A stretch of DNA of 64,000 nucleotides from Azohydromonas caseinilytica (lineage in GTDB: Bacteria > Pseudomonadota > Gammaproteobacteria > Burkholderiales > Burkholderiaceae_C). The notes beneath the pieces were generated by a model. That model searched no databases, was not told the origin of the DNA, and saw only the letters and a list, made by a program, of their open reading frames with translations. Shown here piece by piece: positions 34,464 through 43,632 of this stretch. The stretch's first letter is position 1. Each line of letters starts with the position of its first letter. The stretch lies in assembly GCF_012927045.1 (NCBI RefSeq), contig NZ_JABBFW010000008.1, positions 243,446 to 307,445 of the forward strand. The letters run 5' to 3'. Made by a program: the position numbers and the translations under genes.

Positions 34464-37400
34464 TCATGGCGCGCTCGACGTTTCGGGATCGGGCAGCTTG
34501 AACACCCAGGCGTTCTGATCGATGCCGTTGATCAGGGCAAACACGTTGAGTCCCGGGATGTAGGCCCAGCGGCCGAAGGTACCCTGTGCCAGCGCGTCGG
34601 CCGTGGGGCCGTCGCTCACGGCCACCTCGCTCCAGACGCCGGTGTCCATGTCGAGCGTCCAGACCTCGGCGCCGCCATGCCAGGCCACGATGCGGTCCGC
34701 CACCACGTCGTAAGCCACGCCCGGCGCCTGCTTGCTGGTGACCAGTGCCGGCGTGTTGGTGGTCGCCAAGGTGCTCAGCTGGTTGGTCTGGAGGTCGATG
34801 ACCTGCACGCCGTTGCCCAGCATCACGAACTTGCGCCGCTTGGTGTCGAGCGTGGCCGTCAGGCCATAGCTCACGGGCATGCTGGCGTTGAGGACGGTGA
34901 AGCTGTCCGTTTCCGGGTGATAAGCCCAGAGGCTCCGGGTGTCCTTGATGAGGACTCGCTTCTGGGCCTCGTCGTATTCGGCCATCGCGCTGAGCTCGTA
35001 GGGCAAGGGCGTGTCCGGGCGCTTCATGATCCAGCGGTTGCTGGTGAAATCGCGCAGCCAGACGCCGCCGGAGCCCCGGGGGCTGGTGGTGCAGTAGTTC
35101 ACGCCGCCGCCGATGGCAAAGAAGCTGTCCAGGTGCGCGACATACGCCATGGCGTCGAAGGTCGAGCGCGAGCGCGGCGTGCCATCCGAGAGCGCGGCGC
35201 CGCAGCTGTCCTCGCCCGTGACGGGGCTGGGCTCGACCGCCCGCCTGATCGACAGCGTGGGCAGGTCCAGGGCATACATCTCGTTGCCCCAGTAGTCGGT
35301 GTTGCCGCCGCCCCAGACCAGCAGGCGGCTGCGCACCGTGTCCACGGTGGCGCCGCTCCAGCCGCCCACGATGGCCAGCGGGTTGCCTTTCTGTGCCGGG
35401 GCCGGCAGCACCGAGCGAATCCTGGTGTTGGGCAGCTCCAGCCAGTGGCCGGGCTCCAGACGCGCCAAGGCATCGGCGGGCAACGGGAGCTCCGGCAGCG
35501 TGCCACCGCTGTCTGTCTGGGGCATGGGCGTATCGGCCACGGCCAGTGTGCGCGGATGCACGCCCCAGACGGGCTGGTCGTTGTACTTGAGCGCCTGCTT
35601 GTAGAAATTGGAGGCCGTGGTCACGCGGGTCCAGGCCTCCATGGCGCCCTCGACGCCCAGATCGACGGCATAGGACAGCGCCGGCATGAGGTTGCCCCAG
35701 TAGCCCGTGGCCGACTCGGGGTAGCCCTCCACCAGCGCATCGCCGGGTTGCGCTCCCGTGGGCACGCCCATCGCGCGCGCCACCTCGCCCCACGAGCCGA
35801 ACCACGGGCCGGCGCCGTTCTTCCAGTCCGCGGTCTTGGACTTCGCGAACGGCAGGTTGTACTGGGCGCCGTGCGTGTAGGGGAACTCGCCCGGGCCGCC
35901 GCCGCCCAGTCGGCCCGTGACGGCGCGGAACTTCCACTTCAGGAAGGCCTCCAGCTGCGGCCGCACCGCCGGGTCGTAGGCCGCGAGCTCCTTGGCGTAG
36001 GCCAGGGTCGCGGTCAGGAAGTCGTCCATCCACGGCGCGCCGATGTACCACTCGTTGTCGCTGGCGTAGCCGTTGTAGCCCTCGACCACGCCCAGCGGGT
36101 TGTGGGGCTGGGCGACGTAGCGGCGGTGGTAGGCCACGATGTTGTGGCTCACGGCGTCGAGGAACTGCCGGCGCAGCGGATCGTCGTCGGGCGTGATGGT
36201 GGCGGCCTGGGCCTGCGTGCGGATGGCCCAGGCCGAGCTGCGGGTCTGGGCGGCGTCCAGGCCGCTGAGGTAGAGCCCCTGGCTGTAGCCGCGCGTGCGG
36301 TCCGGATGCTTGATGAAGTTGGCCGTGGCCAGCAGCTGCGTCTGCTCCATGAAGTAGCTCCAGCCGCTGACCAGGTAGGCCATGTAGCCCATCGAGGGAT
36401 GGTGCGAGACCTTGAAGGTGGGCGGCACGGCGCCGCTGGGCGCGGGCGTATAGCGCCCGGTGGAGGAAGTGCCGGTGTCGGCCACGCCCGAGCCCGCGCG
36501 CATGACCAGATCCGGGTACTGGGTGAAGACCAGCGGCTGCTGCGTGGTTTCATCGCGGTAGTGGATGCCGTAGCGCCCGGCGGCGTAGGCGTTGATGAGC
36601 ACCGCGCGGTACGCGCGCGGATCGGCGCGCGTGCTGAGGTAGGCCACGTCCCACTCGGGCAGCAGCCCGATGGAGGGGTGGTAGCCGGTGGTGCCCATGG
36701 CGCTGTGGTAGCTGCCCTGCATCAGCGGCGTGTACTGGGTGGGCAGGCGGTTGAACAGCGGGCTGCCGGAAGCGGTGCTGCCCCGGTAGAAAGGCACCAG
36801 CTTGCTCTTCATGAAATACGCCGCGTCGTGACGCGGCGTGATCTGTGGGTCGGCGCCCAGCCAGTGCGTGAGCACCTCGGGCCCGGCGAGCACCGCGCGC
36901 TGGTGGTTGAGCAGCGTCAGCGGCTGCGAGAAGCGCTGCGTGCCGCCCAGAGTGAAGCTGGCCGTGGCGCTTTTCTCGGCGGGCCCGGGCACGTTGAGGT
37001 AGCCGTTCTCGATCCACGGCAGCACCTCCACCGCCCCGCCCTTGTAGGCACGCACCTCCAGCCAGGCCACGAGATGGGCATCCGCGCCGATGGGCTTGCG
37101 GTAGGTCCAGGCGCTCATCTGCGGTCCGGACAGCACCGTGCGCATGGGCTTGTCCCAGTCGCTGGTGGTCCAGCCCGCCGTGCCGAAGGTACCGAAGCCC
37201 ACCTCGGCGCTGATGCCGGTGGCCTTGAGATCGTCAAGGCTCACGGGGTTGGGCTCCATGGGCGCCTGGCTCACGCTCAACGCGATGCTGCGTTGGGTGC
37301 CGGCCTCCAGGCTGACTCTGCCGGAGAGGATGGCGAACTTGGCGCTGCCGTCGGGCCAGCGGTTGCGGACCACGAACTGCAGCTCCGGTGCGTCCGCTGC

Positions 37401-37646
37401 GACGAGTGTGAACCCGGCGGGAACCTGCCCCTCCACCAGCGGCTGGCCCATGGTGAAGGGCAGCAGCGAACCACCGATGGCGCTGGAGAGCCCGAACCGG
37501 ACCACCGGCTCGCTGCTCGCCGCAGCGCGCTCTGTTTGCGCAAGCAGCTCGGTGCTGCCGGCGAGGTCGCCGCTGCCGCAACCAACCAGCAGTGAGGCGA
37601 CGGTCAGCCAGAACATCCAGCCGCCGCCCCGACATCGCGGCGTCAT
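34464..37646 (-). CDS. Large secreted lipoprotein with Kelch-like C-terminal repeats
   Basis: 1060 aa. The N-terminus is a lipoprotein signal (MFWLTVASLLVGC, lipid cysteine about residue 23). Residues about 60-300 include FVVRNRWPDGSAKFAILSG, resembling the N-terminal part of exo-rhamnogalacturonan-lyase-like (PcRGLX/YetA) proteins. The middle is rich in aromatic residues and looks like a helical barrel (LPEWDVAYLSTRADPRAYRA, WAIRTQAQAATI). The last 350 residues carry Kelch-like repeats (LLVWGGGNTDYWGNEMYALD, FFAIGGGVNY). It may handle a polysaccharide at the cell surface; a precise function cannot be given. It interrupts the nif cluster. Confidence 0.75.
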   Translation of the reverse strand: MTPRCRGGGWMFWLTVASLLVGCGSGDLAGSTELLAQTERAAASSEPVVRFGLSSAIGGSLLPFTMGQPLVEGQVPAGFTLVAADAPELQFVVRNRWPDGSAKFAILSGRVSLEAGTQRSIALSVSQAPMEPNPVSLDDLKATGISAEVGFGTFGTAGWTTSDWDKPMRTVLSGPQMSAWTYRKPIGADAHLVAWLEVRAYKGGAVEVLPWIENGYLNVPGPAEKSATASFTLGGTQRFSQPLTLLNHQRAVLAGPEVLTHWLGADPQITPRHDAAYFMKSKLVPFYRGSTASGSPLFNRLPTQYTPLMQGSYHSAMGTTGYHPSIGLLPEWDVAYLSTRADPRAYRAVLINAYAAGRYGIHYRDETTQQPLVFTQYPDLVMRAGSGVADTGTSSTGRYTPAPSGAVPPTFKVSHHPSMGYMAYLVSGWSYFMEQTQLLATANFIKHPDRTRGYSQGLYLSGLDAAQTRSSAWAIRTQAQAATITPDDDPLRRQFLDAVSHNIVAYHRRYVAQPHNPLGVVEGYNGYASDNEWYIGAPWMDDFLTATLAYAKELAAYDPAVRPQLEAFLKWKFRAVTGRLGGGGPGEFPYTHGAQYNLPFAKSKTADWKNGAGPWFGSWGEVARAMGVPTGAQPGDALVEGYPESATGYWGNLMPALSYAVDLGVEGAMEAWTRVTTASNFYKQALKYNDQPVWGVHPRTLAVADTPMPQTDSGGTLPELPLPADALARLEPGHWLELPNTRIRSVLPAPAQKGNPLAIVGGWSGATVDTVRSRLLVWGGGNTDYWGNEMYALDLPTLSIRRAVEPSPVTGEDSCGAALSDGTPRSRSTFDAMAYVAHLDSFFAIGGGVNYCTTSPRGSGGVWLRDFTSNRWIMKRPDTPLPYELSAMAEYDEAQKRVLIKDTRSLWAYHPETDSFTVLNASMPVSYGLTATLDTKRRKFVMLGNGVQVIDLQTNQLSTLATTNTPALVTSKQAPGVAYDVVADRIVAWHGGAEVWTLDMDTGVWSEVAVSDGPTADALAQGTFGRWAYIPGLNVFALINGIDQNAWVFKLPDPETSSAP

Positions 37647-38089
37647 GCGCCTGGCATCACCTCCGGGAACATCCACAACCGGCCTTGAGGCCACCAATGC
37701 ACACAAAAGGTGCGAGATACAGCGGTACAACGGCGGAGAAACTCTCATGTCGCGTGTTCGACCGATTCGTATCCGTGTTGATGAGGAGGTGTGCGGTGGA
37801 TCAAACCATCCGGCAGCGGGATGGTGTATGCGTGAAATCCGCCACTGTGTCCATGGCCGAGTGCGAAAAACATGTGCGCCCTTTGCCCCGCGCGTTACAT
37901 GTCCCCGCGGCCGTTGAAGCTTGAAGCGAGCTCACCCGCGGCCCGGAAGAAACCGGTGCGGCTCGGACATGCTTGAACGGGATGGAGGGCCATGCCGCAA
38001 GCAGCGGCAGGCGCGGGCGCAACGGCGCGCCCGGCGACTTGAAGGCAAGGCTCAGCGGCGGACGGCGCGTTGCTGCCGCCGGCAGTGGC
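37647..38089. other. Spacer upstream of the lipoprotein gene
   Basis: 443 bases between the lipoprotein start and the end of the nifB operon. No gene is supported and no sigma-54 or NifA site was seen; part is the lipoprotein's promoter region. Confidence 0.5.
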
Positions 38090-38446
38090 TCAAGGCCAGA
38101 ACTCGCGTCGCGGGTCTTCGCACACTTGCTGCAGCGCCTGCGCCAGCGTCACGCCGGCGGCCTTGAGCACCCAGCAGCCCTGGGCATGGTCGTGTGCATG
38201 CAGCAGCCAGCAGCCGTGGCTGGCGGGCACCAGCCAGGCCACCGGGATTTCTCCACCCAGCGGATCGATGTTGCGGGAGCAATTGGGACTGGACACCAGC
38301 CAGCCCAGGCCCAGGCGCCGCACGCGTGGCTGTACATAGCGGTAGCGCCGGCGCTCGCGCAGCGCGCGGCGGATGCGCGCGCCGTCGAGCTCGACCACGC
38401 GGCTGCGTGCCGGCGCGTCGTGGCGGTCGGGGGCGGCGGCTTGCAT
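38090..38446 (-). CDS. DUF3024-like protein, last gene of the nifB unit
   Basis: 118 aa. The core (VVELDGARIRRALRERRRYR, VQPRVRRLGLGW, WLVPASHGCWLLHAHDHAQG) and the end LAQALQQVCEDPRREFWP follow the DUF3024 layout, whose members end in a D-P-x-x-x-FW motif. No function is known. It begins 10 bases downstream of nifZ on the same strand, so it is read with the nifB operon. Confidence 0.6.
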   Translation of the reverse strand: MQAAAPDRHDAPARSRVVELDGARIRRALRERRRYRYVQPRVRRLGLGWLVSSPNCSRNIDPLGGEIPVAWLVPASHGCWLLHAHDHAQGCWVLKAAGVTLAQALQQVCEDPRREFWP

Positions 38447-38456
38447 GCCGGCCCGC

Positions 38457-38792
38457 TCAGCGCAGGCTGTGGAGTTGAGCGGCGCGATCGCCCAGTTGGG
38501 CCAGCACTTCCTCGGGCAGGTGGTCCAGCGTGCACAGCTCCTTGGCGCGCATGCCCACGCGATGGCCCGTTTCCGCGAATTCCACTTCGTAGATGTAGAA
38601 CTGCTGCAGGAAGGTGCCCACGGAGCGCACGAAGCCGATGTCGCCGCGGTTCACCAGCAGGTCGCCGATGTCCCTGCCGCGGTAGGTGCCGTCATTGCGG
38701 ATGACGCTGCGGCTGGCCACGAGCTCGCCGATGCCGAAGCGGGGCGGCAGCGCGAGCTCGATGATGTCGTCGTCACGGGCGATGTCAGCCAT
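38457..38792 (-). CDS. nifZ: NifZ
   Basis: 111 aa. PPRFGIGELVASRSVIRNDG, TYRGRDIGDLLVNRGDIGFV and VGTFLQQFYIYEVEFAETGH match canonical NifZ closely (RNDGT-x-G ... LLV.RG ... VGTFLQ ... IY.V.F). NifZ helps mature the second P-cluster of the MoFe protein. The start overlaps the stop of the 112-aa gene by 8 bases. It is distinct from the shorter NifZ-like protein at 21939-22205. Confidence 0.9.
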   Translation of the reverse strand: MADIARDDDIIELALPPRFGIGELVASRSVIRNDGTYRGRDIGDLLVNRGDIGFVRSVGTFLQQFYIYEVEFAETGHRVGMRAKELCTLDHLPEEVLAQLGDRAAQLHSLR

Positions 38793-39123
38793 GGGCGCAC
38801 TCCAGTTCGTCACGGCGTGCGGCGGCACGCTCGCGCACCTCGGGTTCCTGGTCGTGCAGCAGGCGCTCCAGCGCCGTGCCGATGGCACGGCCGGCGGCCT
38901 CCCAGCGCACGGTCCAGTCGGCGTCGCGACGCTGCGCGCGCAGGGGCACGCCGTTGAGCAGCGCCGCGGAGTGCCCGGCGGCCAGGGCCTGGGCGCACAT
39001 GAGCGCGGCCATGGCCGCCACGGGATCGGCGCGGCAGCGTCCGGCCTCGGCCAGCGCTGCCTCCACGCCGGGCGGCAGCACCAGGCCCAGCACGGCCGTG
39101 TCGAAGTGGGCGTCCGCGTCCAT
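38785..39123 (-). CDS. Unknown nif-operon protein
   Basis: 112 aa, mostly helical and alanine-rich (PPGVEAALAEAGRCRADPVA, MAALMCAQALAAGHSAALLN, AAGRAIGTALERLLHDQEPE VRERAAARR). The last part resembles one HEAT-like helical hairpin. No family is recognised. It starts immediately after the stop of the HesB/IscA-like gene and overlaps nifZ, so translation is tightly coupled. Confidence 0.65.
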   Translation of the reverse strand: MDADAHFDTAVLGLVLPPGVEAALAEAGRCRADPVAAMAALMCAQALAAGHSAALLNGVPLRAQRRDADWTVRWEAAGRAIGTALERLLHDQEPEVRERAAARRDELECAHG

Positions 39124-39507
39124 TCACTTGCGCTTGATGGATGACAGCGCCACGCTGGCCTCGGCGGGCGGCGTGGGAGCCTCGCCGCTGGAACTGCAGC
39201 CATAGGCGCCGCCCTTGACGTTGGCGAAGGTGAAGCCTGACTGCAGCGGCGTGTCCACATGGTCCACCGTCACGCCGTCGAGCAGCATGCGGCTCTCGGC
39301 GGGCAGGAACAGGCGCAGGCCCTCGACCGCCTGCTCGGCATCGCCGGGACGCGGCGCGGCCTCGACGCTGAACTCGGCGCTGTAGCCCGAGCACCCGCCC
39401 GGCGCCACCGTCAGGCGAAAGCCGCCGGTGGGTGTTCCGGAAAAACGCACCATGCGGCGCATGAAATTCAACGCCGCGGGCGTTACCGTGAAGTTGGATT
39501 GCATCAT
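39124..39507 (-). CDS. Nif-type HesB/IscA-like Fe-S carrier with altered cysteine motif
   Basis: 127 aa. FTVTPAALNFMRRMVRFSG, GFRLTVAPGGCSGYSAEFSV and QSGFTFANVKGGAYGCSSSG show the A-type carrier fold. The usual three ligands C ... CGC read C39 ... Y102-G-C104, so one cysteine is tyrosine. The C-terminus is extended (APTPPAEASVALSSIKRK). Such proteins pass Fe-S clusters to nitrogenase proteins. The start at 39507 has GGGAGG upstream, but that site lies in a 10-bp hairpin arm. It is the third gene of the nifB operon. Confidence 0.85.
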   Translation of the reverse strand: MMQSNFTVTPAALNFMRRMVRFSGTPTGGFRLTVAPGGCSGYSAEFSVEAAPRPGDAEQAVEGLRLFLPAESRMLLDGVTVDHVDTPLQSGFTFANVKGGAYGCSSSGEAPTPPAEASVALSSIKRK

Positions 39508-39510
39508 GGT

Positions 39511-39545
39511 CAGGCCTCCCGCCGGGCCGTCCCAAGGGAGGCCTG
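39511..39545 (-). promoter_or_regulatory. Hairpin covering the ribosome site of the HesB/IscA-like gene
   Basis: On the minus strand CAGGCCTCCC and GGGAGGCCTG form a perfect 10-bp inverted repeat with a 15-base loop. The 3' arm contains the GGGAGG ribosome site, with the ATG three bases beyond. It lies in the 92-base gap after fdxN. It may lower translation or act as a processing or termination signal. Confidence 0.6.
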
Positions 39546-39599
39546 CGCTCCTTCGGGGGGCAGCGAACGAATGTGAGCGTGGGGGTACATGGAGGGGCC

Positions 39600-39794
39600 T
39601 CAGACTTTCTTGATGCAGCCGTCCACCGGGCACACCGCCACGCACTGCGGCGCGTCGAAGTGGCCCTCGCACTCGGTGCACTTGGCCGGGTCGATGACGA
39701 AGGTGCCGCCCTTCTCGCGGATGGCGGTGTTGGGGCACTCGGCCTCGCAGGCGGAGCAGCCCGAGCATTGGGAAGCGATGATCTTGTAGGCCAT
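39600..39794 (-). CDS. fdxN: 2[4Fe-4S] ferredoxin, FdxN type (copy 2)
   Basis: 64 aa, differing from the copy at 22220-22414 at only three residues (N to T at 23, I to V at 33, T to V/A near 53). The nine cysteines are all kept. Located 32 bases after nifB, the classic position of the ferredoxin that supplies electrons for NifB-cofactor synthesis. Confidence 0.93.
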   Translation of the reverse strand: MAYKIIASQCSGCSACEAECPNTAIREKGGTFVIDPAKCTECEGHFDAPQCVAVCPVDGCIKKV

Positions 39795-39826
39795 GGTGGT
39801 CTCCGGGGTGGCGGGAGGTGGGTAGA

Positions 39827-41413
39827 TCAGGCCGCGGCTTCGACGCCGCCCGTGTAGGCGCCCTGGCGAATGCGCGCATCGCCGCGCGGCTGGTGGGTGA
39901 GCTCGCCACGCCCGATGCGGGCGCGGTAGTCGGCGAACCAGTCGAGCGCCGCCTTCTCGATGAACTCGTGCGCGTATCGGTCCACGGGCTCGATGCCCGC
40001 GGCCTTGAGCTCGTCGCGCGGGCACGCGCCGATCTTGGCCACCAGCACGGCATGGCAGTCGTTGATGGCGTTGACGATGGAGGGCAGCTGCTCTTCCTCG
40101 CCAAAGCCGCCCTGGCAGTACAGGTCCACGCGGCGGTGGCCCACGAAGGTGATCTGCGCCTTGGACAGCTCGTAGATCTGGAACTCGGTGGCGTGGCCGA
40201 AGTGCTGGTTGACCTTGCCGTGGCCCTCGGTTGCCACGGCAACCAGAACCGCCATGTCCGCGTCCACGCCGTCGTCCGCGGCGGCCTGGGCCAGCGCGGC
40301 TTCCTTGGCCGCGTGCTGGGCTTGGCGCTCGGTCTCGACCTGCCGCTGGTAGGCGCGGCGCTTGTCGAGGTCGTAGACGATCTCCATCTGCTCGATCTTG
40401 TCGAGCGTGAACTCGTCGGATCGGTCCTCGCCCAGCAGGCCCACGGCGTCGGCGCGGCACTGGCGGCAGTGGCGCATGAGGTTGGCACCGCCCATGCAGG
40501 CGTCCTGCACGGCCTTGAGCTCCTGGGCGGTGGGGCCGCGCTGGCCGTTGAGGCCGAAGTAGGTGCCGTGCTCGGCCTCGCTGATGAGCGGCATGATGTT
40601 GTGCAGGAACGCGCCGCGCTTCTTGACCTCGCGGTTGACCTCCAGCAAGTGAGAGTCATTGATGCCGGGGATGAGCACCGAGTTGATCTTGGTGAGCACG
40701 CCGCGTGCGGTGAGCATCTCCAGCCCCTTCATCTGCTGCTCGTGCAGGATGCGGGCCGCCTCGTAGCCGGTGATGCGGCGGTGGTCCCAGAAGATCCAGG
40801 GATAGATCTTCTCGCCCACCCTGGGATCGACCATGTTGATGGTGATCGTGACGTGGTCGATGTTGTACTTGCAGATCTCGTCCACCATTTCCGGCAGCGC
40901 CAGCCCGTTGGTGGACAGGCACAGCTTGATGTCGGGGGCCTGCCCCGCGAGCATGCGGAAGGTGTCGAAGGTCTTCCTGGGGTTGGCCAGCGCGTCGCCG
41001 GGGCCGGCGATGCCCAGCACCGTCATCTGCGGAATCTCGCTGGCCACGGCCAGCACCTTCCTCACCGCCTGCTCGGGCGTGAGCTTCTGGCTCACCACGC
41101 CCGGGCGCGACTCGTTGGAGCAGTCGTACTTGCGGTTGCAGTAGTTGCACTGGATGTTGCATGCCGGGGCCACCGCCACGTGCATGCGGGCGTAGTGGTG
41201 GTGGGCTTCCTCGGAGTAGCAGGGATGGTTCTTGATCTTGTCCCAGATCTCCGGGGGCATGTCGTCGGGGCCGGCGGAAGAACCGCAGCCGGGCTTGCCC
41301 GAGCCGCCGGTGCTGCCGCAACCACTGCTGCCGGGTGCTTCCCGCATGTCGCTGACGGCCTGGCGGCCCTTCCTCAGGCCTTCGATGGAGACGAATGCGG
41401 TGCTGTGGGACAT
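39827..41413 (-). CDS. nifB: NifB, FeMo-cofactor core synthesis radical SAM enzyme
   Basis: 528 aa. Radical SAM motif C85-x3-C89-x2-C92 ([10 protein letters not shown]), then [21 protein letters not shown] and [12 protein letters not shown]. The C-terminal 150 residues form a NifX/NifY-like domain ([20 protein letters not shown]) fused as in most bacterial NifB. It makes NifB-co, the carbide-containing 8Fe core of FeMo-co. The first 45 residues hold a glycine/cysteine-rich stretch ([15 protein letters not shown]). Sigma-54 promoter and NifA site precede it. Confidence 0.97.
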   Translation of the reverse strand: MSHSTAFVSIEGLRKGRQAVSDMREAPGSSGCGSTGGSGKPGCGSSAGPDDMPPEIWDKIKNHPCYSEEAHHHYARMHVAVAPACNIQCNYCNRKYDCSNESRPGVVSQKLTPEQAVRKVLAVASEIPQMTVLGIAGPGDALANPRKTFDTFRMLAGQAPDIKLCLSTNGLALPEMVDEICKYNIDHVTITINMVDPRVGEKIYPWIFWDHRRITGYEAARILHEQQMKGLEMLTARGVLTKINSVLIPGINDSHLLEVNREVKKRGAFLHNIMPLISEAEHGTYFGLNGQRGPTAQELKAVQDACMGGANLMRHCRQCRADAVGLLGEDRSDEFTLDKIEQMEIVYDLDKRRAYQRQVETERQAQHAAKEAALAQAAADDGVDADMAVLVAVATEGHGKVNQHFGHATEFQIYELSKAQITFVGHRRVDLYCQGGFGEEEQLPSIVNAINDCHAVLVAKIGACPRDELKAAGIEPVDRYAHEFIEKAALDWFADYRARIGRGELTHQPRGDARIRQGAYTGGVEAAA

Positions 41414-41449
41414 GGCGGGCCTCTGGATGCCGAAAGTGCCCTCCCTATT

Positions 41450-41464
41450 GCCAGAGCCGTGCCA
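41450..41464 (-). promoter_or_regulatory. Sigma-54 promoter of the nifB operon
   Basis: TGGCACGGCTCTGGC on the minus strand, with -24 GG and -12 GC ten bases apart; TTGC is TGGC here. It ends 36 bases before the nifB start and is nearly identical to the promoter of the other fdxN operon. Confidence 0.75.
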
Positions 41465-41508
41465 GGCCTGCAGGCCAGTGCAATCAAGGACTTAGCGCCG
41501 GAGCCGGA

Positions 41509-41524
41509 TGTGGGCATCCGCACA
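41509..41524. promoter_or_regulatory. NifA-type upstream activator site for nifB
   Basis: TGTGGGCATCCGCACA matches TGT-N10-ACA exactly, 44 bases upstream of the nifB -24 box. Confidence 0.65.
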
Positions 41525-41779
41525 ATCGCGACAAGGCCCACGGTCGGTCGCGCCGGGTTGATCCGGATCGGACCGCGCGCGGCAGCACCGTGATGACCGC
41601 CGGGCGCTGCGCGCCAGCCTTCACGGCCGTGGCAGGCCCGTGCAAAGTCCGCGCAGTCGTGACAGCTTTGTCAAAGCCGGCCCGCGCATGCGCCCGCGCC
41701 GGCGCGGGAGCGGCCGGGCGGGCCCTAGGATCGCGCTCCGTGTCACGGCCCGATGCCCGGGCCTGTCCTTCCCCGCCCC
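41525..41779. other. Spacer between the nifB control region and the kinase gene
   Basis: With the promoter elements above it makes up a 366-base divergent region. Apart from a CGTGACAGCTTTGTCAAAG-like imperfect symmetry near 41660-41676 nothing was recognised. Confidence 0.4.
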
Positions 41780-43228
41780 ATGCAACTGCAGATCCTGGTC
41801 GTCGATGACATTGCCGAGTCGCGCCGAGCGCTGTGCGCGCTGGTGACCGAGCTCGGCCACGTCGCCTGCGGCGTGGCCAGCGGGGAAGCGGCGCTGGCGC
41901 AGATGCACTGCAGCCGTCCCGACCTCGTGCTGCTGGACCTGCTGATGCCCGACATGGACGGCTTCGAGGTCACGCGCCGCATGCGCGGGCTCGATGGCGG
42001 GCGCTGGCTGCCGGTGATCGTGACTTCCGCACTGCAGGGCGAGGAGCATTTCATCCACGCGCTGGAAAACGGCGCCGACGATTTCCTGGCCCGCCCGGTC
42101 AGCCCCGGGCTGCTGCGCGCCAAGCTGCGCCACTACGGCGACGTGCTCGGCCTGCAGGCACAGATCGCCACGCTGGCGCAGCGCCAGAGCGACATCCTCG
42201 ACAACATCCTCGACCCCGTGCTGACGCTGGACGCGGCCGGCCGGGTCGAGGAGCTCAACCGCGCGGCGCTGACGCTGGCCGACCTCGATGGCCGGCCCCT
42301 GGCCGCGGGCGTCTCCTGCCGCTCGGTGTTCGGCGTCGAGCTTGACGAGTTGCTGGCCCAGCGCGAATGCCGGCTGCGGCGCGTGGGCGGCGACGAGTTC
42401 GTGGCCGAGCTGGGTCTGAGCGAGTGGCACGAGCACCAGCGCGTGCACTTCACGCTGGTGCTGCGCGACCTGACCGAGCAGCGCCAGGTCGAACGCATGA
42501 AGGACGAGTTCCTGGCCACGGTCAGCCACGAGCTGCGCACGCCGCTGACCTCGGTGCTGGGCGCGGTGGGGTTGCTGGCCGGCGGCGCGGCGGGCGCGCT
42601 GCCCGCGCCGGCGCTGTCACTGCTGGAGGTGGCCAAGCGCAACGGCACGCGGCTGAGCCGGCTCATCGACGACATCCTGGACCTCACCAAGCTCGAAGGC
42701 GACCGCCTGGTGCTGCACCTGCGCCCCCAACCACTGGCGCCGCTGCTGCGCGAGGCGCTCGCGGCCAACCAGGCCTATGCCGAGCGCGCCGGCGTCCGGC
42801 TCGCCGCCGAGGGGCTGGACGGCGCGGCGGCGGAGGTGCGGCTCGATGCCGACCGCTTCCAGCAGGTGATGGCCAACCTGCTGTCCAACGCCATCAAGCA
42901 TTCGCCCCAGGGCGAGGCCGTGCAGGTGGCGCTGGCGGCGTCGCCCGAGGGCGTGCGCGTGAGCGTGCGCGACCGCGGGCCCGGCATCGACCCGCGCTTC
43001 CGGACCCGGATGTTCGAGAAGTTCTCGCAGGCCGATGGCACCGACCGCCGCGCCCAGGGCGGCACCGGGCTGGGCCTGTACATCACGCGCATGCTGGTGG
43101 AGCGCATGGGCGGGCGCATCAGCGCCGACGAGGCCGCGGTGGGCGCCTCGTTCAGTCTCTGGTTTCCCTCCGGCACGGTGGCGCGCCCGGCCACCGCCGG
43201 GGCGCCCAGGCAGGAGAAGGAAGCGTGA
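41780..43228 (+). CDS. REC-PAS sensor histidine kinase
   Basis: 482 aa, soluble. An N-terminal receiver (VVDD, D53 in LVLLDLLMPDMDG) is followed by a PAS domain (about 135-235), HisKA with H250 (LATVSHELRTPLTSVLG) and HATPase (NLLSNAIKHS, DRGPGI, GGTGLGLYI). The receiver in front implies that another kinase or phosphorelay feeds it. The stop overlaps the next gene's start (TGATG), then Hpt and STAS genes follow, forming a signalling operon. Confidence 0.88.
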   Translation: MQLQILVVDDIAESRRALCALVTELGHVACGVASGEAALAQMHCSRPDLVLLDLLMPDMDGFEVTRRMRGLDGGRWLPVIVTSALQGEEHFIHALENGADDFLARPVSPGLLRAKLRHYGDVLGLQAQIATLAQRQSDILDNILDPVLTLDAAGRVEELNRAALTLADLDGRPLAAGVSCRSVFGVELDELLAQRECRLRRVGGDEFVAELGLSEWHEHQRVHFTLVLRDLTEQRQVERMKDEFLATVSHELRTPLTSVLGAVGLLAGGAAGALPAPALSLLEVAKRNGTRLSRLIDDILDLTKLEGDRLVLHLRPQPLAPLLREALAANQAYAERAGVRLAAEGLDGAAAEVRLDADRFQQVMANLLSNAIKHSPQGEAVQVALAASPEGVRVSVRDRGPGIDPRFRTRMFEKFSQADGTDRRAQGGTGLGLYITRMLVERMGGRISADEAAVGASFSLWFPSGTVARPATAGAPRQEKEA

Positions 43229-43632
43229 TGAGCGAGCTGCGCCGCGTGATGTGCGTCGAGGACGATCCCGACATCCGCATGATCCTGGAGTTCAGCCTGT
43301 CCACCGTGGGCGGCTACGACGTGTGCCTGTGCCCGGGCGGACGCAGCGCGCTGCGCGAGGCGCCGGCCTTCCGGCCCGACCTGGTGCTGCTCGACGTCAT
43401 GATGCCCGACCTCTGTGGCCCGGAAACCCTGGCCGCGCTGCGCGAGCTGCCGGTCATGCAGGGCGTGCCGGTGGTGTTCATGACGGCCAAGGCCATGCCC
43501 GACGAGCTGGAGCAGCTGCTGCAGCACGGCGCCACGGGCCTGATCGTCAAGCCCTTCGACCCGATGACGCTGCCCAAGGACATCCTGCCTTACTGGGAGC
43601 ACGGCCGTGGCCGAGCCTTCGCCGCCCGCTGA
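43228..43632 (+). CDS. Single-domain response regulator
   Basis: 134 aa receiver: CVEDDPDIRMILEFSLSTVGG, D56 in LVLLDVMMPDLCGP, then VVFMTAKAMPDELEQ and LIVKPFDPM. There is no output domain, so it works by protein contact, probably in a phosphorelay with the kinase before it and the Hpt protein after it. It overlaps both neighbours. Confidence 0.9.
   Translation: MSELRRVMCVEDDPDIRMILEFSLSTVGGYDVCLCPGGRSALREAPAFRPDLVLLDVMMPDLCGPETLAALRELPVMQGVPVVFMTAKAMPDELEQLLQHGATGLIVKPFDPMTLPKDILPYWEHGRGRAFAAR

Noticed and set aside
37592..37924. Small open frames upstream of the lipoprotein gene
   Set aside because: They overlap the lipoprotein start or the spacer, have no ribosome site and give arginine-rich sequences typical of shadow frames.
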